The translations under genes and the position numbers were made by a program. Positions 27,878-36,425 of a stretch of 64,000 nucleotides of DNA are shown in pieces (position 1 is the first letter of the stretch; the number at the start of each line of letters is the position of its first letter). The notes under the pieces were generated by a model. The model was not told where the DNA came from, did no database searches, and was given only the letters and a program-made list of their open reading frames with translations. Source of the DNA: Alpinimonas psychrophila (GTDB lineage Bacteria > Actinomycetota > Actinomycetes > Actinomycetales > Microbacteriaceae); the NCBI RefSeq assembly GCF_014137865.1, contig NZ_JACGWU010000001.1, positions 868,001 to 932,000 of the forward strand. Direction: 5' to 3'.

Positions 27878-29260
27878 CTACCCCCGGCCAACGATGCGGG
27901 ACAATTTCGTCGCGTCAGCTTGTCCTACAGAAACGACAGAAAGTTGTCCGCACGCAAGTTCAAGCGCGAGAGCCTGAACATCTTCCGCTGTTACTTTTTC
28001 GAGAAGTTGCAACGTTGCGTCATAGTCGTAAAACTCTCCCGACGAAATCTCGCTCCGCCCGAGACGCGACATGCGTGTATCGGTGTCTTCCAATGCCAGG
28101 GCCGAGGAGCCTGCCAGCTGGCCCTGGGCGCGCGTGAGCTCAACCGCGGTGACCCCGCCGTCGGCAAGCTTGTAAAACTCTGCCAACATCAGATCAGCGA
28201 CATCCACGGCTTTTGCTGGGGAAGCCCCCGCATAGAGGCCAAAAACACCCGCATCGGAGAACGATGCCCCGAAGGAAAAAACTGAATAAGCGAGGCCGCG
28301 CTTCTCACGAATCTCTTGAAAGAGGCGAGAAGACATTCCACCGCCAAGGATGGAGTTTAGAACGGACTGGACAACTTTTCGGTCGTCGCTAGAAACAATG
28401 CCCGGCACGCCCATCATGATGTTCGCCTGTTCGATGGGCCGCTCGACAACCGTGAGCGCCTGAGCCTGCGTAATTTTAGCTAACGCCGTCAGCCGGCGTG
28501 GAACGGGTGCCGCCACGACGTCGAGGTCCCAGCCTGCGGCTGTGAGCCCCTTCACAACGCGAAGTACGAAGTCCTCATGATCTACGGAGCCAGCAGCCGT
28601 AACGACAAGGTCATTTGGGCGGTAATTCGCCCGGTAATGCGCCACAACGGCCTCGCGCGTGGCGCCGCGAATTGTTTCGGGGCTCCCTCCGATGGGTCGG
28701 CCCAACGGATGTTCTCCCAAAACTGCCTCGAAGAATCTTTCCTGCGCTACGTCGGCAGGATCGTCTTCGGCCATCGCAATCTCTTCGAGAATGACATCAC
28801 GTTCTGTCTCAAATTCGTCCGGGTCGATGAGACTGGAGGTCAACATGTCACCCATGACGTCGATCGCCATGCTGAGATCATTGTCGCGAATTTTTGCGTA
28901 GTAGCAGGTGTATTCCTTCGCCGTAACGGCGTTGTGTTCGCCGCCCACCGAGTCAAAGGCCGTCGCGATGTCAAAAGCGGAGCGCGTCGGCGTGCCTTTG
29001 AAGAGCAAGTGTTCCAGGAAATGCGTGGAGCCCAAGCTCGCCGGATGCGTGCCCGATGCACCGGGAGATTCTTCGGCCCCCACTTCATCTCGGGAACCGA
29101 CGGCCACCCAGTAGCCGAGAGTCACGCTTCTGGCTCCCGGTACGCGTTCGCTGAGAATACGAACCCCGCACGGCAAAACGGTGCGACGAACGAGGGAATC
29201 ACCCGTGGCAACGAAGCTGAGTTCGGGTTGATCTAAAGGAAATGCAATTGCTGAATTCAT
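27878..29260 (-). CDS. M16 family zinc metallopeptidase
   Basis: A pitrilysin/mitochondrial-processing-peptidase-like protein of 460 residues. The inverted zinc motif HFLEH (HxxEH) is at about 88-92, and the distal glutamate lies in ERDVILEEIAM. Just before the motif, VGSRDEVGAEESPGASGTH carries about 14 residues more than the usual VGSRDE-xxGxSHFLEH layout. The ATG at 29260 is preferred; a TTG at 29293 is the only longer alternative. TAGGCT ten bases before the ATG is a possible -10. Elsewhere this gene follows pnp; here 9 kb of accessory DNA separates them. Confidence 0.92.
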   Translation of the reverse strand: MNSAIAFPLDQPELSFVATGDSLVRRTVLPCGVRILSERVPGARSVTLGYWVAVGSRDEVGAEESPGASGTHPASLGSTHFLEHLLFKGTPTRSAFDIATAFDSVGGEHNAVTAKEYTCYYAKIRDNDLSMAIDVMGDMLTSSLIDPDEFETERDVILEEIAMAEDDPADVAQERFFEAVLGEHPLGRPIGGSPETIRGATREAVVAHYRANYRPNDLVVTAAGSVDHEDFVLRVVKGLTAAGWDLDVVAAPVPRRLTALAKITQAQALTVVERPIEQANIMMGVPGIVSSDDRKVVQSVLNSILGGGMSSRLFQEIREKRGLAYSVFSFGASFSDAGVFGLYAGASPAKAVDVADLMLAEFYKLADGGVTAVELTRAQGQLAGSSALALEDTDTRMSRLGRSEISSGEFYDYDATLQLLEKVTAEDVQALALELACGQLSVVSVGQADATKLSRIVGRG

Positions 29261-29304
29261 ACGGTTGCCAAGCCTAGGCCACGTGAGTGACAAATGGGGG
29301 TCAG

Positions 29305-30312
29305 TTACTTCTTACGCGAGCTCGTCCGCGTCCGCTGAGTCTCTTCCGAAGCCTTGTTTAGCTCCAGATGCTGCGCTCGAGTTAGCGACACCATGGGTGC
29401 GTGCATGAGCGCTTCGAGCTCTCTCATCGATTCGGGGCCAATGGTGGGGATTCCAATGCCCGGCTGAGCCAAAATCCAGGCGAGCGCGATTGCCGATATG
29501 TCGACGCCGTGCGCCATCGCAATATTGTCCAAAACACGCAGCACATGAGTTCCATGACGCCCAGCGTGCAACGATGCCCGTCGTGCCCGAATGTCCTCAG
29601 GGTTGAACGAACGGATATTGCGGTGGCGACCCAAAAATCCATTGGCCAACGTGAAATAGGGCATGATTGACACCGTCTGAGCTTGAGCAATCATGGCAAA
29701 GGTTCCCTCCACAATGTCCCGGCGCATGAGCGAATACTCCTCGGCTACCGCTTCAAAGCGAGGCAACCCGCCTGCCGACGCAATCCGTGCTTCGAGCAGA
29801 CGCGGGGCCGAATAGGTGGACGCACCGAGATAGCGGACTTTGCCCTCGCGAATGAGGTCGCCGGCGGCAGAAAGGCTCTCTTCGATCGGAACCGACTCAT
29901 CATCGGCGTGGAAGTAAAGAAGGTCGATGTGGTCGGTCTGGAGACGCACCAAGGACGCGTCAACACCCTCACGAATGGTGCGCGGGGCAAGACCTAGGTG
30001 ATCAGGATGACGGCCAACTTTCGTGGAGACCACGATACGGTCGCGGAGGGAGCGCTCACGCATCCAAGTACCGATAATCTGCTCACTCATTCCCGAGGAA
30101 TACAAGTCCGCAGTGTCGACGAACGATCCCCCGAGTTCAACAAAACGGTCGAGGAGGTCTGTCGAACGCCCGCTCGGGAGTGTCCAGCCAAAAACGGCTG
30201 CACCCAATGCCAATGGGAATCCGGCGAGCGCAGAATTTCCCACTCGACGGTGAGTGGGTTCAAGGGTGGGACTGCTCCCACCGTCGGCAACAAAATTAGT
30301 GATATCACTCAT
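29305..30312 (-). CDS. Aldo/keto reductase
   Basis: TIM-barrel NADPH oxidoreductase, 335 residues. Tetrad residues are in FVDTADLYSSGMSE (Asp, Tyr), VVSTKVGR (Lys) and DLLYFHADD (His). LGRHRN and IPTIGPESMREL belong to the cofactor-binding end. The N-terminal 25 residues precede the barrel. Its natural substrate is unknown; it lies in a group of oxidoreductases (LLM flavoenzyme, disulfide-reductase-like flavoprotein) suggestive of detoxification. Confidence 0.9.
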   Translation of the reverse strand: MSDITNFVADGGSSPTLEPTHRRVGNSALAGFPLALGAAVFGWTLPSGRSTDLLDRFVELGGSFVDTADLYSSGMSEQIIGTWMRERSLRDRIVVSTKVGRHPDHLGLAPRTIREGVDASLVRLQTDHIDLLYFHADDESVPIEESLSAAGDLIREGKVRYLGASTYSAPRLLEARIASAGGLPRFEAVAEEYSLMRRDIVEGTFAMIAQAQTVSIMPYFTLANGFLGRHRNIRSFNPEDIRARRASLHAGRHGTHVLRVLDNIAMAHGVDISAIALAWILAQPGIGIPTIGPESMRELEALMHAPMVSLTRAQHLELNKASEETQRTRTSSRKK

Positions 30313-30415
30313 AGTTATTGAGAGACTAGGCGAGAAATGTCACAGAATTGTTTCCCTGATCCGTGAACACGCCGAGCAAAATGCATTGTGATGAAACCGT
30401 GTTGGGGTTCATGCC

Positions 30416-31489
30416 CTAGAGCTGCGGGACCAATGCTTCCCGATGAACGACGGCTGCAAGGAGTTCAAGCGCGCGCAGGCGATCCGGAGTAGATGAAAGG
30501 TCATCGCCAACACGTCCCGCGGCGACGGGACTCACCATGACTTCTGTCACGTTGTACCGAGATGCCATCTCCCGCACGCGATCGGCCGCCGCCACAGGCT
30601 CGTCAATAATCCACTTTCCGGCCATCCCCGCCATGAGGTCAAGCTGCGCTGGCGTCATCACGGCATCCGCCGCTTCCTCGACCGTGCTCAACGCCGTGAG
30701 CTTTTGTCCCGTCAGCATTCGTGCCATCTGCTGCAGTTGAGGCAGGGCGAGGGCATGAGCCTCCTCGCGAGAGTCGGCCACGGAAACATTGATCGTCAGG
30801 AGCGTTCGCGGCTCGGTGAGGTTCTCGGAGGGCACGAAGGTGCGGCGATAAAGATCGAGTGCATTGCTGGTGTTGCCCTGAGAAAAATGATTGGCAAAAA
30901 CATAGGGCATGCCCCGCTGAGCTGCGAGGTTGGCCGAATACTCACTGGACCCCAGTAACCAGACCGTCGGTGCAGAGGCTGCCGCCGGTGTGGCGCGCAC
31001 GTCGTAGTTTTTTCCTGAGCTCAGCGTGAACGAAGCGCCTTCAGGATGCAGAAGGGCCTCAATATCGGCAATGTTGCGAGGGAAGGCATCCACGTCGCTC
31101 ACGGCGCCGCTGGAGCGCAATAACGCCGTAATGACGGGGTCGCTTCCCGGCGCACGCCCCAAGCCAACATCGATGCGCCCGGGGAAAGCGGCCTCGAGAA
31201 TCCCGAACTGTTCGGCGATGACCAACGGTGAGTGATTGGGAAGCATGACGCCTCCGCTTCCCACTCGAATGCGCTTTGTCTTGGCAGCAAGAATCCCCAC
31301 CAAGACCGGCGGGTTTGTGGAGGCCACAGACGGCATGTTGTGATGCTCCGCGACCCAGTACCGCTCGTAGCCCAACTCGTCGGCGCGCTGAGCCAGCGCA
31401 ATCGACGCGGCAAAAGCGTTCGCAGAACTTTGCCCCGTGCGAACAGGAATGAGGTCAAGAACCGAAAGAGCAAGCGTTGAAGAATTCAT
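30416..31489 (-). CDS. LLM-class flavin-dependent oxidoreductase (luciferase-like)
   Basis: A 357-residue bacterial-luciferase-like TIM barrel. YWVAEHHNMPSVASTNPPVLVG-type segment (WVAEHHNMP) and VGSGGVMLPNHSPLVIAEQF-type segment (GSGGVMLPNHSP) are signatures of the MsnO8/YhbW subgroup, and GRIDVGLGRAPGSDP follows. FMN or F420 use is not decided by sequence. It is divergent from the flavoprotein at 31623. Confidence 0.9.
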   Translation of the reverse strand: MNSSTLALSVLDLIPVRTGQSSANAFAASIALAQRADELGYERYWVAEHHNMPSVASTNPPVLVGILAAKTKRIRVGSGGVMLPNHSPLVIAEQFGILEAAFPGRIDVGLGRAPGSDPVITALLRSSGAVSDVDAFPRNIADIEALLHPEGASFTLSSGKNYDVRATPAAASAPTVWLLGSSEYSANLAAQRGMPYVFANHFSQGNTSNALDLYRRTFVPSENLTEPRTLLTINVSVADSREEAHALALPQLQQMARMLTGQKLTALSTVEEAADAVMTPAQLDLMAGMAGKWIIDEPVAAADRVREMASRYNVTEVMVSPVAAGRVGDDLSSTPDRLRALELLAAVVHREALVPQL

Positions 31490-31622
31490 CTCTTGTTACA
31501 ACTCATCAGCACCCATCAATATTCCGCCGGGCGTGAGTCACCGGAGCGAAGTGAACTTTACCCTTTGCGCTTCGGCGGAAGACGATGAAGACTGAAGTTA
31601 CGACAACGAAGGGATTTTCATC

Positions 31623-32978
31623 ATGGAACATTTTGATGTTGCGGTTTTGGGCATGGGGCCGGGCGGCGAGGTGGCGGCGGGGCGTTTACTCAAAGCGGGT
31701 AAAAAAGTGGCCGTCATTGAGCGTGAACTCATCGGCGGTGAATGCGCTTATTGGGCTTGTGTCCCCTCAAAAACACTTCTCCGGCCGGGTGAAGCCCGCA
31801 CAGCTGTGGAGCGCGCCGCGGGGGTATCTGGAGCTGAACTGAGCTGGTTTGAAGCCAGCAAATACCGTGACTATATGATTCGTCATCTTGATGACAAGAC
31901 CCAAATTGCCGGGTACAGCAGAGATGGCGCCACAGTAATAAAAGGTGAAGCCAGCGTTACAGCCCCAGGTCACATCCGGGTTGGGGATCGCGAATTGACG
32001 GCAGAAAAGATCATTATCGCAACCGGCTCTGAACCGATCATTCCAGATTTGGAGGGCATTGATCAAATAACGGCTTGGACAAATCGGGAGACCTACACCG
32101 CCACAACCCTGCCGAAGAGTGCGGTAATTATTGGTGGCAGTGCCGTGGGTACAGAGACCAGCACGTTCCTGGCTAGTTTCGGAGTGAAGGTCATCCTCAT
32201 TCACCGTGGCGACCGTCTTCTAGAGCGCGAGGAGCCCAGAGTCGGGGAGCTGGCATTCACATATTTGAGTGAAACTGGAATCAATATCCGTCTCGGTGTC
32301 AGCGCCACAAAGGCACATCGCAGCGGTGACCAGAGTGTGATTGAACTCGATGACGGTACACAGGTATCTGCTGACGTCATCATCTTTGCTACCGGACGCA
32401 CGCCCCGCACTCAAAATCTCGGCTTCGAGCTGGCCGGCGTCATTCTGGGCGAGCACGGACAGGTGCAGGTAGACGAGCACTGTCGGGCCGCCGAAAACGT
32501 GTGGGCGGTCGGGGATGTCACCGGAATAATGCCTTTCACCCACGTTGCTAAATATCAGGGGCGGATAGTAGCCGACGCGATTCTTGGGGGGGATCGCAAG
32601 GCCTTCTATCAAGGCATCCCTCGAGTTGTCTTTACCGACCCTGAAATTGCGGCTGCCGGTCTCACTCAAGCCCAAGCCGACCAGCAAGGGATAAAGACAA
32701 AAGTAATAGAAATTGATTTAGCCAAATCTATTTCACGACCATGGACCTACGAGGAGAACCCTCGAGGACATCTTGGGCTGCTGATGGATACCGAGCGCAA
32801 CGTCCTCGTTGGCGCCTGGGCCATCGCGCCCCTAGCTGGAGAATGGATTCATCAAGCCTCCCTGGCGATTCGTGCGCACATCCCCATCGATACTCTTCTT
32901 GATCAAGTCGCCCAATATCCCAGCTATAACGAGGCCTACTTGGCTGCACTTGAGAAACTCAGGCCCGCGTCTCACTGA
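31623..32978 (+). CDS. Pyridine nucleotide-disulfide oxidoreductase family flavoprotein with altered C-terminal dyad
   Basis: A 451-residue FAD/NAD(P) two-dinucleotide-binding enzyme. GMGPGGEVAAGRLL binds FAD; GGECAYWACVPSK has the redox pair CxxxxC (C44/C49 region); IIGGSAVGTE binds NAD(P)H; VWAVGDVTG is the second FAD motif. In lipoamide dehydrogenases and mercuric reductase the C-terminal HPT-SE dyad provides the base; here the place reads QYPSYNEAY, so histidine is replaced. Codons such as ATA and TTA are more frequent than in the neighbours, hinting at transfer. AAGGGA upstream of the ATG is the likely Shine-Dalgarno. Confidence 0.87.
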   Translation: MEHFDVAVLGMGPGGEVAAGRLLKAGKKVAVIERELIGGECAYWACVPSKTLLRPGEARTAVERAAGVSGAELSWFEASKYRDYMIRHLDDKTQIAGYSRDGATVIKGEASVTAPGHIRVGDRELTAEKIIIATGSEPIIPDLEGIDQITAWTNRETYTATTLPKSAVIIGGSAVGTETSTFLASFGVKVILIHRGDRLLEREEPRVGELAFTYLSETGINIRLGVSATKAHRSGDQSVIELDDGTQVSADVIIFATGRTPRTQNLGFELAGVILGEHGQVQVDEHCRAAENVWAVGDVTGIMPFTHVAKYQGRIVADAILGGDRKAFYQGIPRVVFTDPEIAAAGLTQAQADQQGIKTKVIEIDLAKSISRPWTYEENPRGHLGLLMDTERNVLVGAWAIAPLAGEWIHQASLAIRAHIPIDTLLDQVAQYPSYNEAYLAALEKLRPASH

Positions 32979-33041
32979 CTCGGGCATTCTCGACTAGAAG
33001 AATCATCTATTCCAATCACGATGCTGACAACCGACGACGCG

Positions 33042-33276
33042 TCAGACGGAGTTAGTTGTTTCTTCGAAATCGGCGGGCTCACATTGGATTGTCGAGTGGG
33101 AGACGTGATAGCGCTCTCGTAGCAATGTCACAACAGATTCCCAGACCGATGATCGGATCAGCATAGGACCAGCCTGTCGTGAACAAAATGATAGCTACGA
33201 TAATGACGCCGAGGACTTCTAGGTAAGCGCCTTAAAGTTGAGGCTCTCGGCAGAACCAGCAGCTAAGAGAAAGTCC
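33042..33276 (-). pseudogene. Degraded CDF-family cation efflux (CzcD-like) gene fragment
   Basis: Three adjoining minus-strand pieces in different frames read like parts of a cation diffusion facilitator. LLAAGSAESLNFK (up to about 33276) runs after a one-base loss into AYLEVLG, then VIIVAIILFTTGWSYADPI (33228-33139). After a large deletion, another frame gives VTLLRERYHVSHSTIQCEP and ends with TGA at 33042. CDF proteins have SLN-(K/R)GAYLEVLGD, TGW-YADPI and a C-terminal HxTIQxEP in this order. The transmembrane middle and cytoplasmic domain between them are missing. Remaining parts of the 367-base gap (32979-33345) hold nothing I recognise. Confidence 0.65.
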
Positions 33277-33345
33277 CTGAGGAGGCTGCATCCAACTGCA
33301 CGTCGCTCGGCCGAGAACTAATCGCACTTGGGGCTGGTCAGGGGG

Positions 33346-34206
33346 CTAGCATCCTGAGCCTGGAAATGGTGAATATGGATCACTGGTTCCATAATCGTCT
33401 GAGTAAAAGCATTTGTCCGGCGCTACGTAGTTGCGCCACTCAGCGAGCACCGGGCGAACGTAGGTTGCTCGATCCGGGTACTCCGTTTGTTCAACACCCA
33501 TGCAGTCGGTTGAAGACATGCCATTACCTGGCCATCGACTGCAGTAGGTCTTGGTCACTGTTTGCCATAGTGCACCGATAGTGTTCGTGGCCACCGTTCC
33601 CGACGGCGCGTGTATATCCATTACCAAGGCATAAGGCGGGTTGTTCGGTGAAGTAGGCATGGACTGCGGATTCTTCATTCCGACAGCGATTGACTGCTTG
33701 CTACATGAGTCGCCAAGGTCGTTGTAGTCGGCATAGGGAGCCGTTGCCGCGACAGAGCCATAGTCCGAATTGAAAACGCTCCAAGAATACCAGCTGTAGT
33801 TTTTTGCGAAAAATTGATCCTTGTAGTCATTTTGGCAGGCAGGTCGATACCCTGCGGACATGTTGGGGTTTGTGATGTTCACTTCCATCTCCCATCCAAA
33901 ACGAGAATCAAGATTGGTCGGCGATGTGCCCGATTGCCAGTTGGCAAATTGGTTCAGGAACACACCGGGCTGACCGGGGTATTCCTGAATGCTTACGGAG
34001 ACGCTGCTTGGTCTCCATTCGTTGGCCAGCGTGTTAACGCTGGCAGCAGACATTTCAGCAGAGGACGACGTTCTGCTCGCCTTGAACGCGTCAACCTTTG
34101 GTCCCGCGGCAAACGGTGCGACTAATTCCGGGCGGTCCGTAACAATAGTCGGGATGGGCATGATTCTTGACTCTTGCTGTTGAGCGACCGGGCGCTCGAC
34201 AATCAA
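33346..34206 (-). CDS. Cysteine-containing, probably extracytoplasmic protein of unknown function (second part of a pair)
   Basis: A 286-residue frame without a signal peptide of its own. The part after about residue 65 is rich in Trp, Tyr and Asn and has six cysteines (in YRPACQND, GDSCSK, TYCSRW, STDCMG, DKCFY and GSGC at the very end). That composition fits a secreted disulfide-bonded domain. The only start at the frame's beginning is a TTG at 34206, inside the TGA of the preceding frame (TTGA). I suspect that the two frames were once one secreted protein and a frameshift separates them, or that they are coupled. The family is not recognised. Confidence 0.6.
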   Translation of the reverse strand: MIVERPVAQQQESRIMPIPTIVTDRPELVAPFAAGPKVDAFKASRTSSSAEMSAASVNTLANEWRPSSVSVSIQEYPGQPGVFLNQFANWQSGTSPTNLDSRFGWEMEVNITNPNMSAGYRPACQNDYKDQFFAKNYSWYSWSVFNSDYGSVAATAPYADYNDLGDSCSKQSIAVGMKNPQSMPTSPNNPPYALVMDIHAPSGTVATNTIGALWQTVTKTYCSRWPGNGMSSTDCMGVEQTEYPDRATYVRPVLAEWRNYVAPDKCFYSDDYGTSDPYSPFPGSGC

Positions 34207-34559
34207 GCCGGAAATCTCTGGTTCAGTGCCCCAATCAAGTTTGAATTGGGCAAGGAATTGATCGGCCGTCCAGTCGACCTGAGGGTGAATTCGCCAACAA
34301 TTTGAGGATTCTCGAAGCGGTACGCCAGCACTGGTTCCGAAAGGGATTCTGCGATCCGCGAAGCGTCAGAATATGACACGGCATGGTCGAAAGGCAAAGT
34401 AACACGAGTCACCTTGGCAGCCTCATACTCACTTGCCGTGGAGGCCGGCCTTTCCACTACGGGCCCCGGGGCCGCCGATGCAGTCGGAGGGGTGTGCACC
34501 ATACTCCGCAGTATTGCCAGCACAGAGAAACTCGTGATTAGCAAATTGCGCAGCTTCAT
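34203..34559 (-). CDS. Secreted protein N-terminal part (signal peptide), unknown function
   Basis: 118 residues from the ATG at 34559. The first 31 residues form a signal peptide: MKLRNLL basic start, hydrophobic core LITSFSVLAIL, and a TASAAPG cleavage region. The mature part (VTLPFDHAVSYSDASRI ... VLAYRFENPQIVGEF) resembles nothing I can name. It ends in a TTGA overlap with the Cys-containing frame downstream. The Shine-Dalgarno is weak (GGA). See the next frame for the frameshift possibility. Confidence 0.6.
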   Translation of the reverse strand: MKLRNLLITSFSVLAILRSMVHTPPTASAAPGPVVERPASTASEYEAAKVTRVTLPFDHAVSYSDASRIAESLSEPVLAYRFENPQIVGEFTLRSTGRPINSLPNSNLIGALNQRFPA

Positions 34560-34600
34560 TCTTGATCCATTTCTAATCGGTCTTGAGCGGTGGGAGTGCG

Positions 34601-34966
34601 TTATATTCGTCGCGTGGTAAATCGTGCGGTCAGGAAAATTACGAAGCCGAGAAGGCCTGCGATTGCGGCGAATGTAAGTCCCCAGTCCCAGACGCTCACA
34701 GCCGTAGTCACGAGATAAAGCGAGTGCTCGGTTGTGTAATAGGAGCATCGGACTCCGACGGGGAATAGTGTCAAAACCCCGTCAGCAGTCCAACCACCTG
34801 ATGGCAAAGATTGGGCAGTTAGCCCTGGGTTCTGGTAGCACGACTCGCCGATTCCAGCGTGGGAGATCGAGGCGAGGCGGAGAATGCCTACTGCTATAAG
34901 GCCTAAAGACGTCGCGCCAAGAATCCAAGACCGCATGGACAGAACAAGGGATGCCGGAAGTGTCAT
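34601..34966 (-). CDS. Small membrane protein with an extracytoplasmic Cys loop, unknown function
   Basis: A 121-residue protein with two hydrophobic helices (about 10-30 and 93-115) flanking a loop that contains GESCYQNPGL and FPVGVRCSYY, i.e. two cysteines able to form a disulfide outside the membrane. It lies 41 bases before the secreted-protein pair on the same strand and could be its partner. Start by ATG at 34966; a GTG directly before it is an alternative. No known family; kept as a gene because of its clear membrane topology. Confidence 0.6.
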   Translation of the reverse strand: MTLPASLVLSMRSWILGATSLGLIAVGILRLASISHAGIGESCYQNPGLTAQSLPSGGWTADGVLTLFPVGVRCSYYTTEHSLYLVTTAVSVWDWGLTFAAIAGLLGFVIFLTARFTTRRI

Positions 34967-35229
34967 CACGAATTAACTTCAGTGAACGGCCTGCATAAAC
35001 TCGGCAGATTGCTAACTTCCGGTCGCTGCTTTGCTGCGCTCGATGCCGATACCCCGAGGAATACGCACACAACATTCGTCAATGAAATCCCCCATAAATT
35101 CGTAGATACTTCAAAGCAGGCTAACAGGTTAGAGGGATAAATATGGGGCAAAGATGGTTGGATCCGAATGGTGATGACGACGAGGTTCAAGCCGAGCGCG
35201 TAGACGACCCGCGCGATGGTGGAGCGCAC

Positions 35230-35331
35230 GGCGTTGCTGATTCCTTGCCTCATCAGCTGAGCAAATTTGCTGCGGGTTTCCACCATCGGCAGTGCGCCGC
35301 CGAACATATCCTCGAATCCCTCAAACGACTT
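35230..35331 (-). pseudogene. Possible transposase N-terminal remnant
   Basis: The minus-strand frame reads SFEGFEDMFGGALPMVETRS followed by KFAQLMRQGISNA. The latter resembles the region leading into the first helix-turn-helix of IS30-like transposases, after which the similarity stops. The remaining frame to 34966 shows no known domain. The resemblance is by eye and short. Otherwise the 388 bases from 34970 to 35357 carry nothing I can support. Confidence 0.22.
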
Positions 35332-35357
35332 CTATAACGAACTACAGGCGCAGGACA

Positions 35358-36425
35358 CTAACGGGCGAGGCGTTGAATAATGGCGCCAAACGCCCACGGC
35401 ATTGCCGAGGCCAATGGCACAATCGTTGAACGAAACGGTGACGCCGCCAATCCCACGAGCGCCGACGTCAGCATTCGGTAGTCCCGTGTGTGACTTGCCC
35501 AAGCGCTTTCATATGATTGAGGATCTTCCCTCACCAGGGCCGCAACTGCTTCCCGTGCCTGCGCAAATCCAACCCGCAATCCTTCTCCGGTGAGCGCATC
35601 AACATACCCGGAGGAATCACCCACCAAGAGCACGCGCCCTTCGACACGTCTCCGCGTTCTCTGCAAAAGAGGTCCGGCGCCTCGCAATGCACTGACAGGC
35701 TCGGCACCCCGTAGATGTTTTTGCAAAGAAGATATTGCACCAATTTCACGATCAAAGTTAATGCCCGGTGCGCCGAGCGTGGCGACTCCCACGAGATCCG
35801 AGGCAACGGGAGTGACATATACCTCGACAGACCGGGCCCAATGTACCTCGACAAGATCGGTCCACGGCGCAAGTCGATAGTGACGACGCAAGCCAAAACG
35901 TCGCCCAGAGCGCACCTGATGTGATGGTCTCTCGAGGCCAATAAGGTGACGAACATGTGAATGCAACCCATCGCAAGCCAGCACCCATGTTGCTTTCAAA
36001 AAAATGGTTGCCATGAGAGATAACGGGGTGCGAATCCCCACTGTCACAAAATTCGATGATTGTTGTACAGACTCAACCATGCCACCCCGAAATTGAACAC
36101 CCACCTCGTGCGCCCTCGCCATCAGCGCATCGCTGAGAGCAGTTCGTCGGACCCCCACCCCCTGGCCGCCGGTAAACCGATGTTCCACGCTCCGTGTTGC
36201 ATTGAGGTAAGCAAAACCTGCAATGGTATGGCCTACTGGTGCGACGCCAATCCTTAAGAGTGCGTCTATCGCCCCTGGCATGAGAGCTTCACCGCAGGCC
36301 TTATCGAGCGGACCGTTGCGGGGCTCAACGATGACGACAGACATTCCCTCCAGGCGCGCCTCAATCGCTGCGGCAAGACCCACGGGACCGCCTCCCACAA
36401 CAAGTACATCTACGTCGACCGTCAT
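35358..36425 (-). CDS. FAD-dependent hydroxylase/oxidoreductase of the type III PKS operon (SrsC-like)
   Basis: A 355-residue flavoprotein monooxygenase or geranylgeranyl-reductase-like enzyme. GGGPVGLAAAIEAR binds FAD near the N terminus, ACDGLHSHVRH is the DG motif region and VLLVGDSSGYVDALTGEGL is the second FAD motif. It overlaps the methyltransferase stop by four bases (ATGA). In Streptomyces phenolic-lipid operons (srsABC) a flavin hydroxylase oxidises the alkylresorcinol ring; the same role is likely here. A reductase role on polyprenyl chains is the alternative. Confidence 0.83.
   Translation of the reverse strand: MTVDVDVLVVGGGPVGLAAAIEARLEGMSVVIVEPRNGPLDKACGEALMPGAIDALLRIGVAPVGHTIAGFAYLNATRSVEHRFTGGQGVGVRRTALSDALMARAHEVGVQFRGGMVESVQQSSNFVTVGIRTPLSLMATIFLKATWVLACDGLHSHVRHLIGLERPSHQVRSGRRFGLRRHYRLAPWTDLVEVHWARSVEVYVTPVASDLVGVATLGAPGINFDREIGAISSLQKHLRGAEPVSALRGAGPLLQRTRRRVEGRVLLVGDSSGYVDALTGEGLRVGFAQAREAVAALVREDPQSYESAWASHTRDYRMLTSALVGLAASPFRSTIVPLASAMPWAFGAIIQRLAR

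Noticed and set aside
33000-35360. A prophage or intact insertion sequence in the decayed region
   Set aside because: No integrase, complete transposase, terminal repeats or target duplication was found; only short fragments.
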